Shown one piece after another: positions 10,950 through 21,819 of a stretch of 64,000 nt of DNA. The DNA comes from Rotaria sp. Silwood1 (Eukaryota > Rotifera > Eurotatoria > Philodinida > Philodinidae). Position 1 is the stretch's first letter. Each line of letters starts with the position of its first letter. The stretch lies in the NCBI GenBank assembly GCA_905250075.1, contig CAJNOP010000039.1, positions 1,078,427 through 1,142,426 on the forward strand. The letters are read 5' to 3'. The translations under genes and the position numbers were made by a program. Under the pieces are notes generated by a model. That model had not been told where the DNA came from, did no database searches, and saw only the letters and a list, made by a program, of their open reading frames with translations.

Positions 10950-11880
10950 ATGAAATCAAACCATTTCACTATTTCTAGGACATTCTATCGCCGAATCATC
11001 AATTCTATCTTTCCTTCTTGAATTACAAATTGTTCAACATTCTCGTAGTAATCATCGTATTAATTGCTAATACCAATTCATTTTGACAAAAATATTTGCA
11101 ATTATGTAAACGACGATCAAATATTGTAATTTATTTATTTATAAAATGATCCTATAATCATTGCCCACGAGATTCTGAATACAAAGAAGTAAAGGATGAG
11201 TCTCCATTCATCGTTCGCAGATCATATATTACAATATCGAACACATAATCAGTATTGTTATATTTTCTTTAGCAATGAGCAAGAAAGTCATTTCAAACAT
11301 TACTATGAGATTTCAACATTATACATGATGACCTGATCGAAATGAACTGAATTCTATAAACTCGGTAGGTTGGTAGTCTTACTGAACAAACATAAAATCT
11401 AGGAATGACATGATTTGAAACGAATTGTTTGGTTGCTTATTGTAAATTATAAATTTTTGTAATCTGGATGACTCAGTTGGCACGTTCAAATACGGCATTC
11501 AGTATTGAATCCAATTGTTTTTATTATCGCCATTTTAACATTCAAACTATTTTCGTATAAAAATCTTTAATATATGTAGTTGAAATGAAGGAAACACAGA
11601 AATAATAAATTCGTGTTACACTTTTTTTTGAAGGTTAACTGATTTCAGTCTGTAGTTCTTTCGTCCAGTAAAGAATGGTCATAACTTACTGACATGAAGA
11701 TGAACACTTAACGATTATGGTCACTTTTAATTCAAAAATAACAGTCGATGCACAGTTGTGTCCGAATAGTAATGGACATTCATAAAATTTTTCGGTTTGT
11801 TCCTAATAATTATAGATATGTAAGATTTTTTATAATAATCATGTTTATAACTATATATGTAAGAAAGACCTAATATTAAA
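10950..11880. other. AT-rich intergenic stretch
   Basis: I see no gene, repeat or RNA in it. Confidence 0.4.
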
Positions 11881-11884
11881 TTCA

Positions 11885-12163
11885 TTAGGCGTGTATAACT
11901 GTCTTATCCCAATCAATCTGAGCTCTAATGTTTTGGATACTTTCGTTCACTGTCGATGACAGAGAGGTATAATATACATCTAATGCATCAAAATAACCTA
12001 TATTTCGTAAACGATTAGGACATGTTTTAAGACTAAAAGCTCCATAAAATAATCTTACAGATCGCAAACTCGAGCCATATCTACTCGGTGGTAAATATGG
12101 GTGGTTAAGAATGTGACTGCCAGTGTAAATGATGTACTTCTTTCGTTTACATCCTACATCCAC
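11885..12163 (-). CDS. unrecognised coding fragment downstream of the Penelope-like relic
   Basis: About 92 codons are open on the minus strand, ending in TGA at 11885-11887. The peptide has a proline-rich start of domain (NHPYLPPSRYGSSL), then RLFYGAFSLKTCPNRLRN and a helical tail with DWDKTVIHA. It looks like a natural C-terminus. It lies just past the Penelope-like reverse-transcriptase fragment but not in the same frame, and I see no motif tying it to that element. It could be a piece of a host gene. Function unknown. Confidence 0.35.
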   Translation of the reverse strand: MDVGCKRKKYIIYTGSHILNHPYLPPSRYGSSLRSVRLFYGAFSLKTCPNRLRNIGYFDALDVYYTSLSSTVNESIQNIRAQIDWDKTVIHA

Positions 12164-12182
12164 ACAGTATCTTATTACTATT

Positions 12183-13017
12183 TCATATGAGATTGACAGC
12201 TAATTGTATGGCTTCACTGGCGGTTACATTAGAATATAACGATTCTATATCAACGCCCATCATTAATTCATTGTTTCTTATTAATGTTTCCTTCATAATA
12301 TCGATCAATTGAAATCGGCCTTTAATATATGAATGACTTCCTTTCTCATACTTGTCTATCATATTGGCAAGAAATGCTGCAGGTTTATAATGTGTAGCAT
12401 TATACATCGCAATTATTAGCCTTAATGGAAAATTGAGTTTATGTGTCTTCATGTAAAATAAAGCACTGAACTCGAGCGACCTAAGACAAGTAATTCATGA
12501 TATTCTTTTCTTATTATTTTTTAATCTATCAATGATTATAGCAGTCCGCTATTGATTTATTTTTCTTCTTTTCCTGATTATTCATTTTCTGTTCTATTAA
12601 ACTTCTTTGGATCTTGCACACTCTGAGTTACTTTATTCATATAATCACTTTTTTCCATGCATAACGCTGCGTCACCTTCGTTAGCTAATAATATGACTAA
12701 GAAATTGTCTATTTTTAGGTCTTTTAATGTGATTCATTCTTCATCACTTAATTTTATTACAAAATCGTTCTCCATAGATGTTTCACTTCTTGGGCTCATC
12801 TTTGGCTTTATTTACGCACATTCAATATCTGCTTTTATATTAAGAGGTTCAATGATTCCCTCTTCTACGCAAAATTCCCAACCTCTGCTAGGTAATTTCA
12901 ATTGTGAAATAATCAGTAATTTTGCCAAAAAATTATGAACTAATTTGTCCAGAAGGAGGAAAAAAGCTCGCGTTTGATCAGCTACAGCATCAATATACAA
13001 GATGAAGAAAGATGTTT
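12183..13017 (-). mobile_element. Penelope-like (PLE) retroelement relic
   Basis: Read on the minus strand, an N-terminal part (12812-13017; [14 protein letters not shown]) is followed by a segment matching the PLE pre-core (ANEGDAALCMEKSDYMNKV). The start of the reverse-transcriptase core comes next (12183-12460; FYMKTHKLNFPLRLIIAMYN, then motif A as LMMGVDIESLYSNV). The later RT motifs and any GIY-YIG endonuclease are absent here. Several breaks interrupt it, so it is a dead fragment. In bdelloids the endonuclease-lacking PLEs (Athena group) are known to attach to telomeres, which fits the telomere-like tracts nearby. PLE is well supported; Athena is inference. Confidence 0.7.
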
Positions 13018-13019
13018 AT

Positions 13020-15310
13020 TTTCTAACTTAAATCTGAGGAGAATACAGAAATTAAACCATTAATGATCTTCACATATAAAAATTTAATATCGCAATAGGC
13101 TTTTGATGACTTCATTGTCAATATCTCAGCAAATCTGAATCTTCTTAAAGTACATTCACTATACTTCCTTCGGGTGCAGTTAATGAAGTTTGAGTTGTCA
13201 ACAGAGTTTTTGATAAATTGAAAAATAAAATAAAAAATATGAAATTTTTTATTTTTTTAATCAGAAGCTTTCAACACTGCTTGTACGATCATCAGTTTCA
13301 AAAAAAGAATTTACGATAGAAAACATTTATATAGATTAGAGTGAAGCTCAAAGTCCAATGAATCATTATGACTCAAATTTACGCCTATGCAAATATCAGT
13401 GTATATTTTATCATCGCAACAACTAGAAACGCAAAGGTAAAGTAAAAAAGAAGAGGTAGAATATATGAAAAACGAAATGCATATGATGACGAGCACATGG
13501 ATGGAAAAAAGCCGTCTACGTGGTGGAAAAGTCATGCTTTATTGATTCATGTAAATATACGTATGTGACAAAAAGTCAAGTAATTTTGTCAGTGATAAAT
13601 ACAAAGTGAAATCAATTGCAAGCACACAAAACAAAATTTACATACTCCAGTATCACATAGCATGTAAGTATATTTAGTTTCTAACATTATTAGACCCATA
13701 ATAAAATTAAAATTAAAAGTAAAGAGTAGCTACAACGAATAGAAAACGACGGGACATAGACATGGGGTACTTTGATAATCATGAAGTAATTTTAATAGAA
13801 CTTCCCTTACTGATACTCAGAATATGTAATCGATTATCTTGATTGCAGAATTTCTTATTTTTCACTTTTAGAAAGATGATATTGCAGCGAGTTCAAGAAC
13901 TTGTATTAGAATTTTTTCGATGATATAGACGTATCAAAAAACTATTTGAATTTCGATATACTCAATTCAAATCTAAGATTTGAATATGAAAGCAAAAAAT
14001 CCTTATTCACAGAATAGGAAAAACGTTCTGATTTTTCACAAAAGATAGCCATTTCATTCTTGTAAAAACAGCGATCAAAGAGTGCAGCAGTGAAATGAAT
14101 TCCATGGATTGACATGCTTGTTTTTCTGGAAAAATCTCTTGGAAACCAGCTCAAGTAAAAAAAAAAAGCTCTCATGAAGAAAGTATTCAGGTAGATGAAA
14201 TCGAGTTAATTTTGATTTTATTTCTTGGCAGCATCCAGCGAAAAATTTTAGCGATTACAATCAATTAAAATTTCAAAATCTTGTGTGTAATGAAAATGAG
14301 AAAGAGAGAGAGATGATGTTCTATTTCGTTACTATTGCAATGTATACTTTATTGTGATCAATAATGACAAACTGGAGGTGTAGTGTTACTGCCACCCTCA
14401 ACATAGATGTTCACTAGACTATTCCATCACTTCAATGGTATAAAGGAAACGAAGCAAGAGAGAGAAGTCAGAGGAGAGAAAATAGTGAATAGAGGGCAGA
14501 ATGAGCAGGCAGCTATGTTATCGTTCATGAGGTCAAAATTTCTAGACGCATAGTAATCGAATGCTCTCACATTATCGAACCGATAAAACTTGAACATAGG
14601 CAGTACCCTTCCTATTGGCACACTATAGACATAATCAAAATTATCATAGATTATAACTTAGATTTTGTTTCACAATAGTAACAGTGAAAATTCTCACATA
14701 ATTAACTTCAGCATGATTTTCATCGGTTGACTGTAAAAAAAATATGGAAAGAAAACATATCGAAAATGAAAAATGTCGAAAAAAAAGAATATCGACGTGA
14801 AAAATGGTCGAAGTGTTTTAGAAAATTCTGGCTAGCGAAAGACATGCTTTATTCCAGAAGTTAATGTTAACATTCTAACAGAGACCAAGCATTAGTCAAA
14901 AAATCAGAAAGAAAAAATTTATCAAGTATCATTCTTTTTGTTTAGCAACTGTAGATGATCAACTATCTAAGTATTCCATAGCATTTATAATACCGTCACA
15001 TAATGTCGTTCACCAAGATGATCAGTACGACATTGAATTGGAATTGTTTTAGCTAATTTCGATTTTGCTCCTACACCTGCTTTAAATTGAATATACATAT
15101 GTTAATCATGCAAATTTGCATGAATTCTTGTTGAATATCCATTAGTGTACATTTCTAATACTTGATAGTTGTTGTTTTATTTTATTTGAAAACATATTCA
15201 TCTGCTATGGGCAAAGGTTTTTCTTTTTTTATGTTCGTATAAATGAACTAGCTAGTGATTTGGGTACAGTTAAATCTGCTGAAGATAGAGCAATTCCAGT
15301 AATGATAATA
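13020..15310. other. AT-rich intergenic stretch
   Basis: About 2.3 kb without a gene I can support. A minus-strand frame at 13311-13535 starts with a basic-then-hydrophobic segment like a signal anchor, but it has no further feature and is probably chance. Confidence 0.4.
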
Positions 15311-15314
15311 CACT

Positions 15315-15423
15315 TGGGTGTGTGCACGTGATGTGGATGTGAGTGTAAGTATCAATTCGGATCTCGAGAGGGCTCGCAAAGGCCCTCGTCTACACCACAC
15401 ACCTCCCACCCCCACACGCACAA
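15315..15423. repeat. GT-arm/CA-arm inverted telomere-like locus with central hairpin
   Basis: GT arm 15315-15350 and CA arm 15390-15423 enclose a spacer that itself contains a hairpin, GAGGGC...GCCCTC (15368-15387). It ends about 45 bp before the start codon of the small secreted protein. Confidence 0.75.
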
Positions 15424-15467
15424 ACCGATACTATCCTTTACACACTTATTTCTAGAACGATCAAACA

Positions 15468-15686
15468 ATGAAACAATTAACAATATTGTTATTAGCAACC
15501 ATATTGTTATCTACAATGATTACATCTATCAATGCAGCACCATTGCGCCAACTTCGATATATTAAAGGACCGGCAGCGGCTGTTAATGATAAGTTTAGTA
15601 GTGCGAAAATCAATAAAGTCGTCGATTCAGAATGTGATTGTCCCGGTGTTTACTGTGGGCCAGAATGTACGTGCTGTGTGGCATAA
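15468..15686 (+). CDS. small secreted cysteine-rich peptide (72 aa)
   Basis: A single-exon frame starts at ATG 15468. A TTTCTAG 11-18 bp upstream could serve as a splice or trans-splice acceptor. Residues 1 to about 23 are a clear signal peptide (LTILLLATILLSTMI, cleavage near INAAP). The mature part is about 49 aa: a basic middle section and a C-terminal cluster of six Cys, CDCPGVYCGPECTCC. An AATAAA occurs about 120 bp past the stop. The layout (signal, linker, Cys knot at the C-terminus) resembles a secreted defence or signalling peptide, but I do not recognise the family and assign no function. The gene sits between two GT/CA inverted tracts. Confidence 0.7.
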   Translation: MKQLTILLLATILLSTMITSINAAPLRQLRYIKGPAAAVNDKFSSAKINKVVDSECDCPGVYCGPECTCCVA

Positions 15687-15831
15687 ATGTTGGAATACAA
15701 AAATTTCACCTATTTGAAACTTGTAATAACTTTCTTCTGAAAAAAGAAATCCTATAAGATTTTATTATGAATGTACTTTGTTTCTTTTCCTTATAGCGAT
15801 AATCCGAAATAAAACTTATATTTACACTTAC

Positions 15832-15926
15832 AGGATGTGGATGCGAGTGTGGGTGGGGGTGTTGGTGTGGGTAGGTGTGAGGGTGTGTGTGAGTGTGGTT
15901 GACGAGATCCACACGCCCACACCCTC
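15832..15926. repeat. GT-arm/CA-arm inverted telomere-like locus
   Basis: A long GT arm (15832-15899), rich in GTGTGGG and GGTGTG words, meets a short CA arm (15907-15926) after only about 8 bp. The arms are unequal in length. Confidence 0.8.
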
Positions 15927-16062
15927 CTCAAATCTTCGAGCTACTCATGAGTTATAGTCGATTCATTGGTCAAAAGTACTCTTCGCGCGGGCAATACTTT
16001 CAAAATGAGAATAGGAGCTAATATGTCGAGATAGCTTTTAACTTCTCAAATCCAAAAACCTG

Positions 16063-16358
16063 ACGTCAGATCATACAAGATCAGACAAAATCTTACGCTT
16101 ACAAGGTTTTTTGTACGATCTTGCCACAAGAGCGGACAGTATCGTATGCGTTCGTTTTTTTCAAGATTTTATCAGATTCTGACTCTAAGATGCCAGCAAA
16201 AATCTTGCAAGATTTAAAGATTAAGAAACGTATGGGGACCAACTGAACGATTCTTGCCAGATCTTATCAGATCATATAAGATTCTTAAACAAAGAAACAT
16301 AGAACAGTACGTCTTGCAGATCTTCTCTGTTCTTATCTGAGAGTGTATGATTTGACGT
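16063..16358. repeat. MITE-like inverted-repeat element with internal CAAGAT/ATCTTG words
   Basis: The ends are inverted: ACGTCAGATCATACA at 16063 and, read from 16358 on the other strand, ACGTCAAATCATACA, with further matches inward (TCAGA, AA). The interior holds many AAGATC, CTTGCAAGAT and AGATCTTATCAGAT words in both orientations, so it can fold extensively. It is about 296 bp with no coding capacity. Confidence 0.6.
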
Positions 16359-16736
16359 GTCTTTTCTCTTACGAGCGAAAACATGAATAAATTAATATTA
16401 TTACTAAGAAATATAAAGAACAAAACAGTTTTGTTGAACAACCTGATGTTTCATATTATTAAAGTGTTGAAATGATATTTAATTTCACAAAAAATGCTTT
16501 CTATTGGTACATAGTCAGAGCCCTGACTTATTTCAGAACTATTGACAGAATAGAGAAAGCTTTCTTTTAAATCCAAAAGAACACATTACTCTATAATCGA
16601 AACCTTCAGACACGAGTTCTTTTTATTAAAATACCAGAAATACATTTATCTTGTCATACACAAATATGTAGCACATGAGGAGAAGAAATCTTTACCCATT
16701 AAATGTCCATCACTTTAGGCATAGATATTTTAGACT

Positions 16737-16848
16737 GGGTGTGGGTGTGTGGGTGTAGGTGGGTGTGGGTGTGTGGGTGTGGGTGTGGGTGTGGGCGTAT
16801 GGGGTGGGAATCAACGAAATGAATTCCATAACAACACCCACACGCACT
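16737..16848. repeat. GT-arm/CA-arm inverted telomere-like locus, longest GT arm
   Basis: The GT arm (16737-16807) contains several TGTGGG units, including consecutive ones near 16778-16795. The CA arm (16833-16848) is shorter. The spacer of about 25 bp is ordinary AT-rich sequence. Confidence 0.85.
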
Positions 16849-16859
16849 CGTAGATTTGT

Positions 16860-18730
16860 GGCATTTAGAACGAATAGACTTCGAAGTATTCAAAAATATC
16901 TTTAACACATTAGTTTTGTTATCTACATAGAGTTATTCAAAATACTCCAAAGCTTTAAAAACAAAATACCTTAGAAAGTGAATCAGTGTTACTTTTCTCC
17001 TTAACTCCCTACGTGCCTAAAACTGTTTGCTTTCGTTTACTTGACCAATAAAAAATAAAATCATTTACAAACAAATTTTCTTTGTCTATTGCGTCTTCCA
17101 TATCGAATGATTTATTAATTTGATCATCTAGATTTGTTTCTAGAACGTCTAGTATCAAAACGATAAAATAATAAAACATTGATTGACATATCGATCTATT
17201 GATGATTTTATTTTAATCTTTGTTCAAATTTTGATTTCGAAACCATTTATTTGATAATCATGGTAATTTTTACAACTTATTAATTAAAAAAAACTTACAT
17301 TAACTATCAAAATATTAAATTTGTTCGTGATTCAAACAGGAAAACTGTGTGAATCATATCGCTTTCATAACTAATCCCATGATCGATAAAAAAACAAAAA
17401 AAATCGGAATTCCTCTAATACAATAAGAAAGATTGATTTTTTCTTTGCGTAGTGTAGCACAGAACAATATTTTATCAGAGTATCTAGAAAAACGATATAT
17501 CTTTAGTTTAATACAAAATAATAACGTTAACAAAGATATTCGAATGATCTCGTCTTTATTATGTGTGTTGATATGTTAACTGTTAATAGAATAATAAGTC
17601 TTGGATTAATAGTAATGTTTATTTCAATTGAATGACAATTTTGTTTTGAGACAAAGTAGAAGAGGACTACAAATTAATAAAGAGGTGTCAAATCGAAAGA
17701 GAATGTTTGCAACAGACTTCTATTGTAATCATTCAGATAAATTAATGCTATGATGACGGATGTTAATAATGTAAATCATAAATCGTTTTTTTTGTATGTA
17801 TCTAGGAGATTTATGCGAAAAATTCTCGAGAGACTTAATATGATCCTCTGAGGTTAACAATACAATCTTGTCTAATCATATGCGCTTGCAAATATTTGAA
17901 AGAATAAATGACCAAGTGAATGTTTTGAGAAAACAACCATTTGCCTCAAAAATACAGTCGATAATCGACTAGACCTTATTATTGTTCAGTCTCCGAAAGC
18001 ATTAGAGAAATCTATTCATTTGACATATTTTGAAAAAAAAAGAAGCAATCGAATAAAAACTATTCTGGTTTTTTAAGCGTGTAAAGTTTTTTGATATTCT
18101 ACTACATGGAATAGATGAAACTGAATAATGAGGTCTCTAATTACTTGATTATCGCTTAATACGCATGAAAACTTATTTTCTAAGAAACTGACAAATGCCT
18201 AAATTTATTCTTTTTCCCAGGCAAAAAAATTCTATAAGAAAAACGTAGCCAACCAACATTTTTATTGGTTTAAAATACGATGGTATGCGATTATATTTAT
18301 GATTCTCGATGTAAGGAATACTCATATACACTTCACAACTACATTTGTTTCCTCAGAGCTTAACTTTTTTCTCTGCTATACATATTACTATGATCTAGCG
18401 TCAAAAATTAAAAAATTTCAACCAAGAATAATCGCAAACAATCACTTGATAAAAAATTTAACATCTCAATGGCAGTTACACATCACTGGTTAGTAAGGTA
18501 TTAAAATTTTATTTTATTCCTCCTTGTTAGAATATTTCTCATACATCATCACACAGAAACGTAATCGCGTTCAAACAGCCTGAGAACTACAGCTCATACA
18601 CACTATTGTTTTGACACATTTTGCTTTTCATCTCAACGAATTGTAAAGGAATACGAAAAGACAAGAAGATATCAACCTGTTGTATGCTTTTATCGTTATG
18701 CTTAGCAGAAACAAATGCGTTGGACATCTT
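16860..18730. other. AT-rich intergenic stretch
   Basis: About 1.9 kb with no supported gene; a 64-codon frame at 18299-18493 shows nothing recognisable. Confidence 0.4.
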
Positions 18731-18735
18731 GGCAA

Positions 18736-19856
18736 CAGTGTTGCCACCTTTTGAAGTCCAAAAAGCAGAAAATAGTTTATAAAAAGCAGAAAATGACAGA
18801 AATTTTATTACTGAAAAACAGAAAAAAAGCAGAAAGCATATTTTTTGTGATGTAAACGATTTTAAAACTTTGTTCCAGTGTACTAATGAAGAATTTTCAT
18901 ATCAAACTTTGATCTCTCTTGTACAGAATCATGAAAAATAGTCAATCCATAAAGAAATAGGATTGTACAAGGTCAAGAAATACAACTACTTAATTGACAA
19001 ATAGAATTATTAGATGCATTTTCTATTGACTACATATTTGACATCTGGTTAAGTAGCTTTTAATAAATCTTGATTATCTAATAAATATTTACACATCTTA
19101 TTCATGGTAAGGAAAACTTTAAACATATTGTTAATTCAGGTGATATAAGTTTTCTTCTCATGCAGTCCTTTGATCACATAATAAATGTTTCAATTATGAG
19201 AATGCTGAGTCAACATAAGCATTTCCACATGATAGAGAATAAAACAAATATATGAACTTTTTAAAATGTGGTGATTGAATGAGAGGAAAAATAAACACCC
19301 GTAACTGATCGGATCTGACAATTTTGTTCACTGTTGAATTATCATCATTTAGAATGGAAGACAAACATCAATAACTATTAGGAATGTATTGAGAGTGAAG
19401 ATTCTGTAAGAAAGATGAGAAGTTTTCTTTTGTCAGAATTGCCAAGATCCAATCAAATTTTTATTTAGAATTACTTAGCTTGATTTCATCTAGCTATGCA
19501 TACAACCAACCAGACCGATAAGAAAGTAAAAGGTCTAATCTCAGTCAATCTGTTTGATTGTACGCACAGCTAAATGAAATCAACTTCAGCAATTCTCCAT
19601 AAGAATCTCGTCGAGTTTTGTGGATTTTTGCAACAGAGAAGTTGTTATCCTTATTGGACACTATTCATTCTCAATAGATCTCTAGTAAGTATGGACAAGA
19701 ACTTTGTTATAATGATGAAAAAATCTTTTAAGCAAAAATCTTGATTAAATATATAAATACTACAATATTTTAAAAAAGCAGAAAAATGCTCAGAAAGCAG
19801 AAAAATCTTCAAAAAGCAGAATTTTTCTGCTAAAAGCAGAAGAGGTGGCAACTTTG
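18736..19856. mobile_element. hAT-like non-autonomous DNA transposon
   Basis: The ends are CAGTGTTGCCACCTTTT (18736) and, on the other strand from 19856, CAAAGTTGCCACCTCTT. This is a hAT-style terminal repeat beginning CA and carrying GTTGCCACC. The 8 bp outside are CTTGGCAA (left, 18728-18735) and CTTGGAAA (right, 19857-19864), a 7/8 match and the right length for a hAT target duplication. Both subterminal regions carry repeated AAAGCAGAAAA words (18764-18838 and 19774-19840, with an inverted copy), as hAT transposase-binding arrays do. The 1.1-kb interior has no transposase, so mobility would need one supplied elsewhere. Confidence 0.8.
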
Positions 19857-19975
19857 CTTGGAAAAGCTCTTTGATATTTCTCAAACAAGTAGTTCTTTAA
19901 TCATGGAAATTTATTAAAACAGTGGTTATTTCATAATAAGGTATTGAATATTATATGCAAAGCTCTTCATGAGAA

Positions 19976-20800
19976 CTATGGATGCAATAGGTCTTTTTGT
20001 TTTGGCATTATATACGGTAATAAGAAATATGACAGCAGACAGAAAAATACAGGCAGAGTCCATTTGATGATGATCATTGCTAGCGCGCAGTTGAAGAAAC
20101 TTCGCTCACAATAGGTTTGTGGATGATTGAATGAATCATGGAATTGGACATGTGGTGTCACGTTAGCTATCCAAACTGTACCCTGAGCATAAAAAAAATA
20201 TCGGAAGGAAAAATCGAACAAAACAGTTGTGTATTTCTTACCAAAATCAACCAGATTATATTGAACAGAAGAAGAACGATCGCCAACACTAGCAACAATA
20301 CAAATGAAGTCACAAAAGGAAGGCACATACATCTCATAGTTTGATAATGTGGACGAATGTGTATGACTCTCCAGTACACACTCTATATCATAGCAGAGAA
20401 ACAAAAAGGTCATGTTCGAATAATTGAAGCAAAGTTTCTGAAAAAGAGAACTAACCAGAAGTAGAGAGTCTACGAAAAATAAAAAACTGGAAGCACCAGA
20501 AACGATGAGATAAATTGGAATATGACGATCAATCGGGCAATTGTTCAAATATTTAATACCAAAGTAAAGTTCTATTATCGGAATACTAGTGGAGATTGTA
20601 AGGTACCGAATACTTCGCATAATATTAGATGGGATGCAAATCAACGCATGCCATAGGGATATATTCTGATTATCATCTTGTACTTTTAAATTATTTTGAT
20701 ATTGAATATTGTTATTAGAATTAGGAACAGGAGGCGTGCAAGACGTTGGAGAGTGAAAGCTGCAAGTTTGAATAGAGAAGTATAATTTGTAGAAGTTCAT
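19976..20800 (-). CDS. TMEM272-like multi-pass membrane protein
   Basis: Three exons join in phase: 20800-20456, 20382-20242 and 20182-19976, with introns of 73 and 59 bp; 230 aa. A Ser/Pro/Asn-rich cytoplasmic-looking N-terminus precedes four hydrophobic segments (around STSIPIIELYFG, IPIYLIVSGASSFLFFVDSL, FVLLLVLAIVLLLFNIIWLIL and IIIKWTLPVFFCLLSYFLL). The pairing of IELYFGIKYLNNCPIDRHIP with IYLIV.GA and the later WLIL-GTVW are typical of the small TMEM272-like family, whose function is not established. ATG 20800 is chosen because the longer frame only adds a GTG start. The last hydrophobic helix is followed by a short basic tail. A short inverted-repeat element starts 13 bp upstream of the start codon. 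Confidence 0.75.
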   Translation of the reverse strand: MNFYKLYFSIQTCSFHSPTSCTPPVPNSNNNIQYQNNLKVQDDNQNISLWHALICIPSNIMRSIRYLTISTSIPIIELYFGIKYLNNCPIDRHIPIYLIVSGASSFLFFVDSLLLVSSLFQKLCFNYSNMTFLFLCYDIECVLESHTHSSTLSNYEMYVPSFCDFICIVASVGDRSSSVQYNLVDFGKKYTTVLFDFSFRYFFYAQGTVWIANVTPHVQFHDSFNHPQTYCERSFFNCALAMIIIKWTLPVFFCLLSYFLLPYIMPKQKDLLHP

Positions 20801-20812
20801 GTGAAAAATTTC

Positions 20813-21018
20813 GATCACAAATCAGATAAAAATCTATCTCAAGTGTGATTAAAAATTCATATGAAAGCCGTAATTAAAATACGATTTAAGGTGATTTTTT
20901 TTCTAACTACAAAAATGGAAGTTTATAATGATTGATTGTTGTAAATCGATTAATAAAACTCAATCGAATACAATAGATCTTTCCAACTGAAAAATAGATT
21001 TCAATCTCATTTGTGATC
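20813..21018. repeat. short inverted-repeat (MITE-like) element
   Basis: The left end GATCACAAATCAGATAAAAA (20813) mirrors the right end GATCACAAATGAGATTGAAA (read from 21018), with about 22 of 26 positions matching. The interior is AT-rich with ATCGATT words. It lies between the TMEM272-like start and the next minus-strand frame, so it probably forms part of that promoter region. Confidence 0.65.
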
Positions 21019-21026
21019 AAAACTTT

Positions 21027-21335
21027 TTACATGGGTGATAATGCTTGTAGAATGGGCAGACTAGTGGAAGTCGAACACTCGCTTGTTTGCAACTCTTGAT
21101 TGCTCCTGCCATCTGGGAAGGCAAGGTTTTCTTCAATAGTTTTCATGAAGTATTTGAAATGCACTTCGTCTTTTGCTTGCGTATTCGAATCAGAGAACAC
21201 TATTTCGTCAGTATTCTCATTATTTATGCTGTCCTGTGATGTTTGCATGCCAATGTTAGTCTCTTCCTCTTGAACATTGGATTGTGTTATTTTTCTCGTC
21301 TTCTTCTTCTTCTTAGCTATTTGTTCGTTCGACAT
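21027..21335 (-). CDS. hypothetical acidic protein, 102 aa
   Basis: An ATG-to-stop frame with a lysine run near the N-terminus (AKKKKKTRK), then an acidic, Ser/Asn/Gln-rich low-complexity region and a short Ser/Thr-rich tail. No domain is recognised. It lies between the TMEM272-like gene and the LINE on the same strand, and could be an exon of either neighbour or a chance frame. No obvious intron signals link it. Confidence 0.3.
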   Translation of the reverse strand: MSNEQIAKKKKKTRKITQSNVQEEETNIGMQTSQDSINNENTDEIVFSDSNTQAKDEVHFKYFMKTIEENLAFPDGRSNQELQTSECSTSTSLPILQALSPM

Positions 21336-21819
21336 TACTTATGATACGGGCGATCGATCAGGAAGTGGCTCATTACTTTGATCCTTTGTTGATTGCACAT
21401 TCATGGAGTCCATTGACATCGATTTCGCAAATGCTTTCTCTTGCTTTTTACCTTATGTTAAATAACAACTACGGCGTATGAATAATCTTGTCAGTCGTTC
21501 GTTTATATGATGTCAGAGAAAATAAACGACTTGAAGCGTAGCATGCCTGACATAAAGGTAGCCCATTTTACATTCTCGTATGATTATCCTGCATACAAAA
21601 TAATGATTCATTTAATCTTGTGAAAGTAATAGTCAATGAGATTTAAAATCAATATCCAATAAATAAGACAAATGTAGAAATTTTTCATCAAAATATTCTC
21701 TTTTATAATACCAGGAGTTTTCGAAACAGATGTTACAACACAAGAAAGAAAACAAAAAAGAATACTGCATATATTTTATAACATCATAACTCAAATTTTC
21801 ATATAAATCAATTTTAATA

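Noticed and set aside
12657-12938. Plus-strand 93-codon frame
   Set aside because: It is antisense to the Penelope-like N-terminal region, which has recognisable protein similarity.
21027-21335. Hypothetical acidic frame as ORF1 of the LINE
   Set aside because: It lies on the 3' side of the LINE, not the 5' side where an ORF1 would be.
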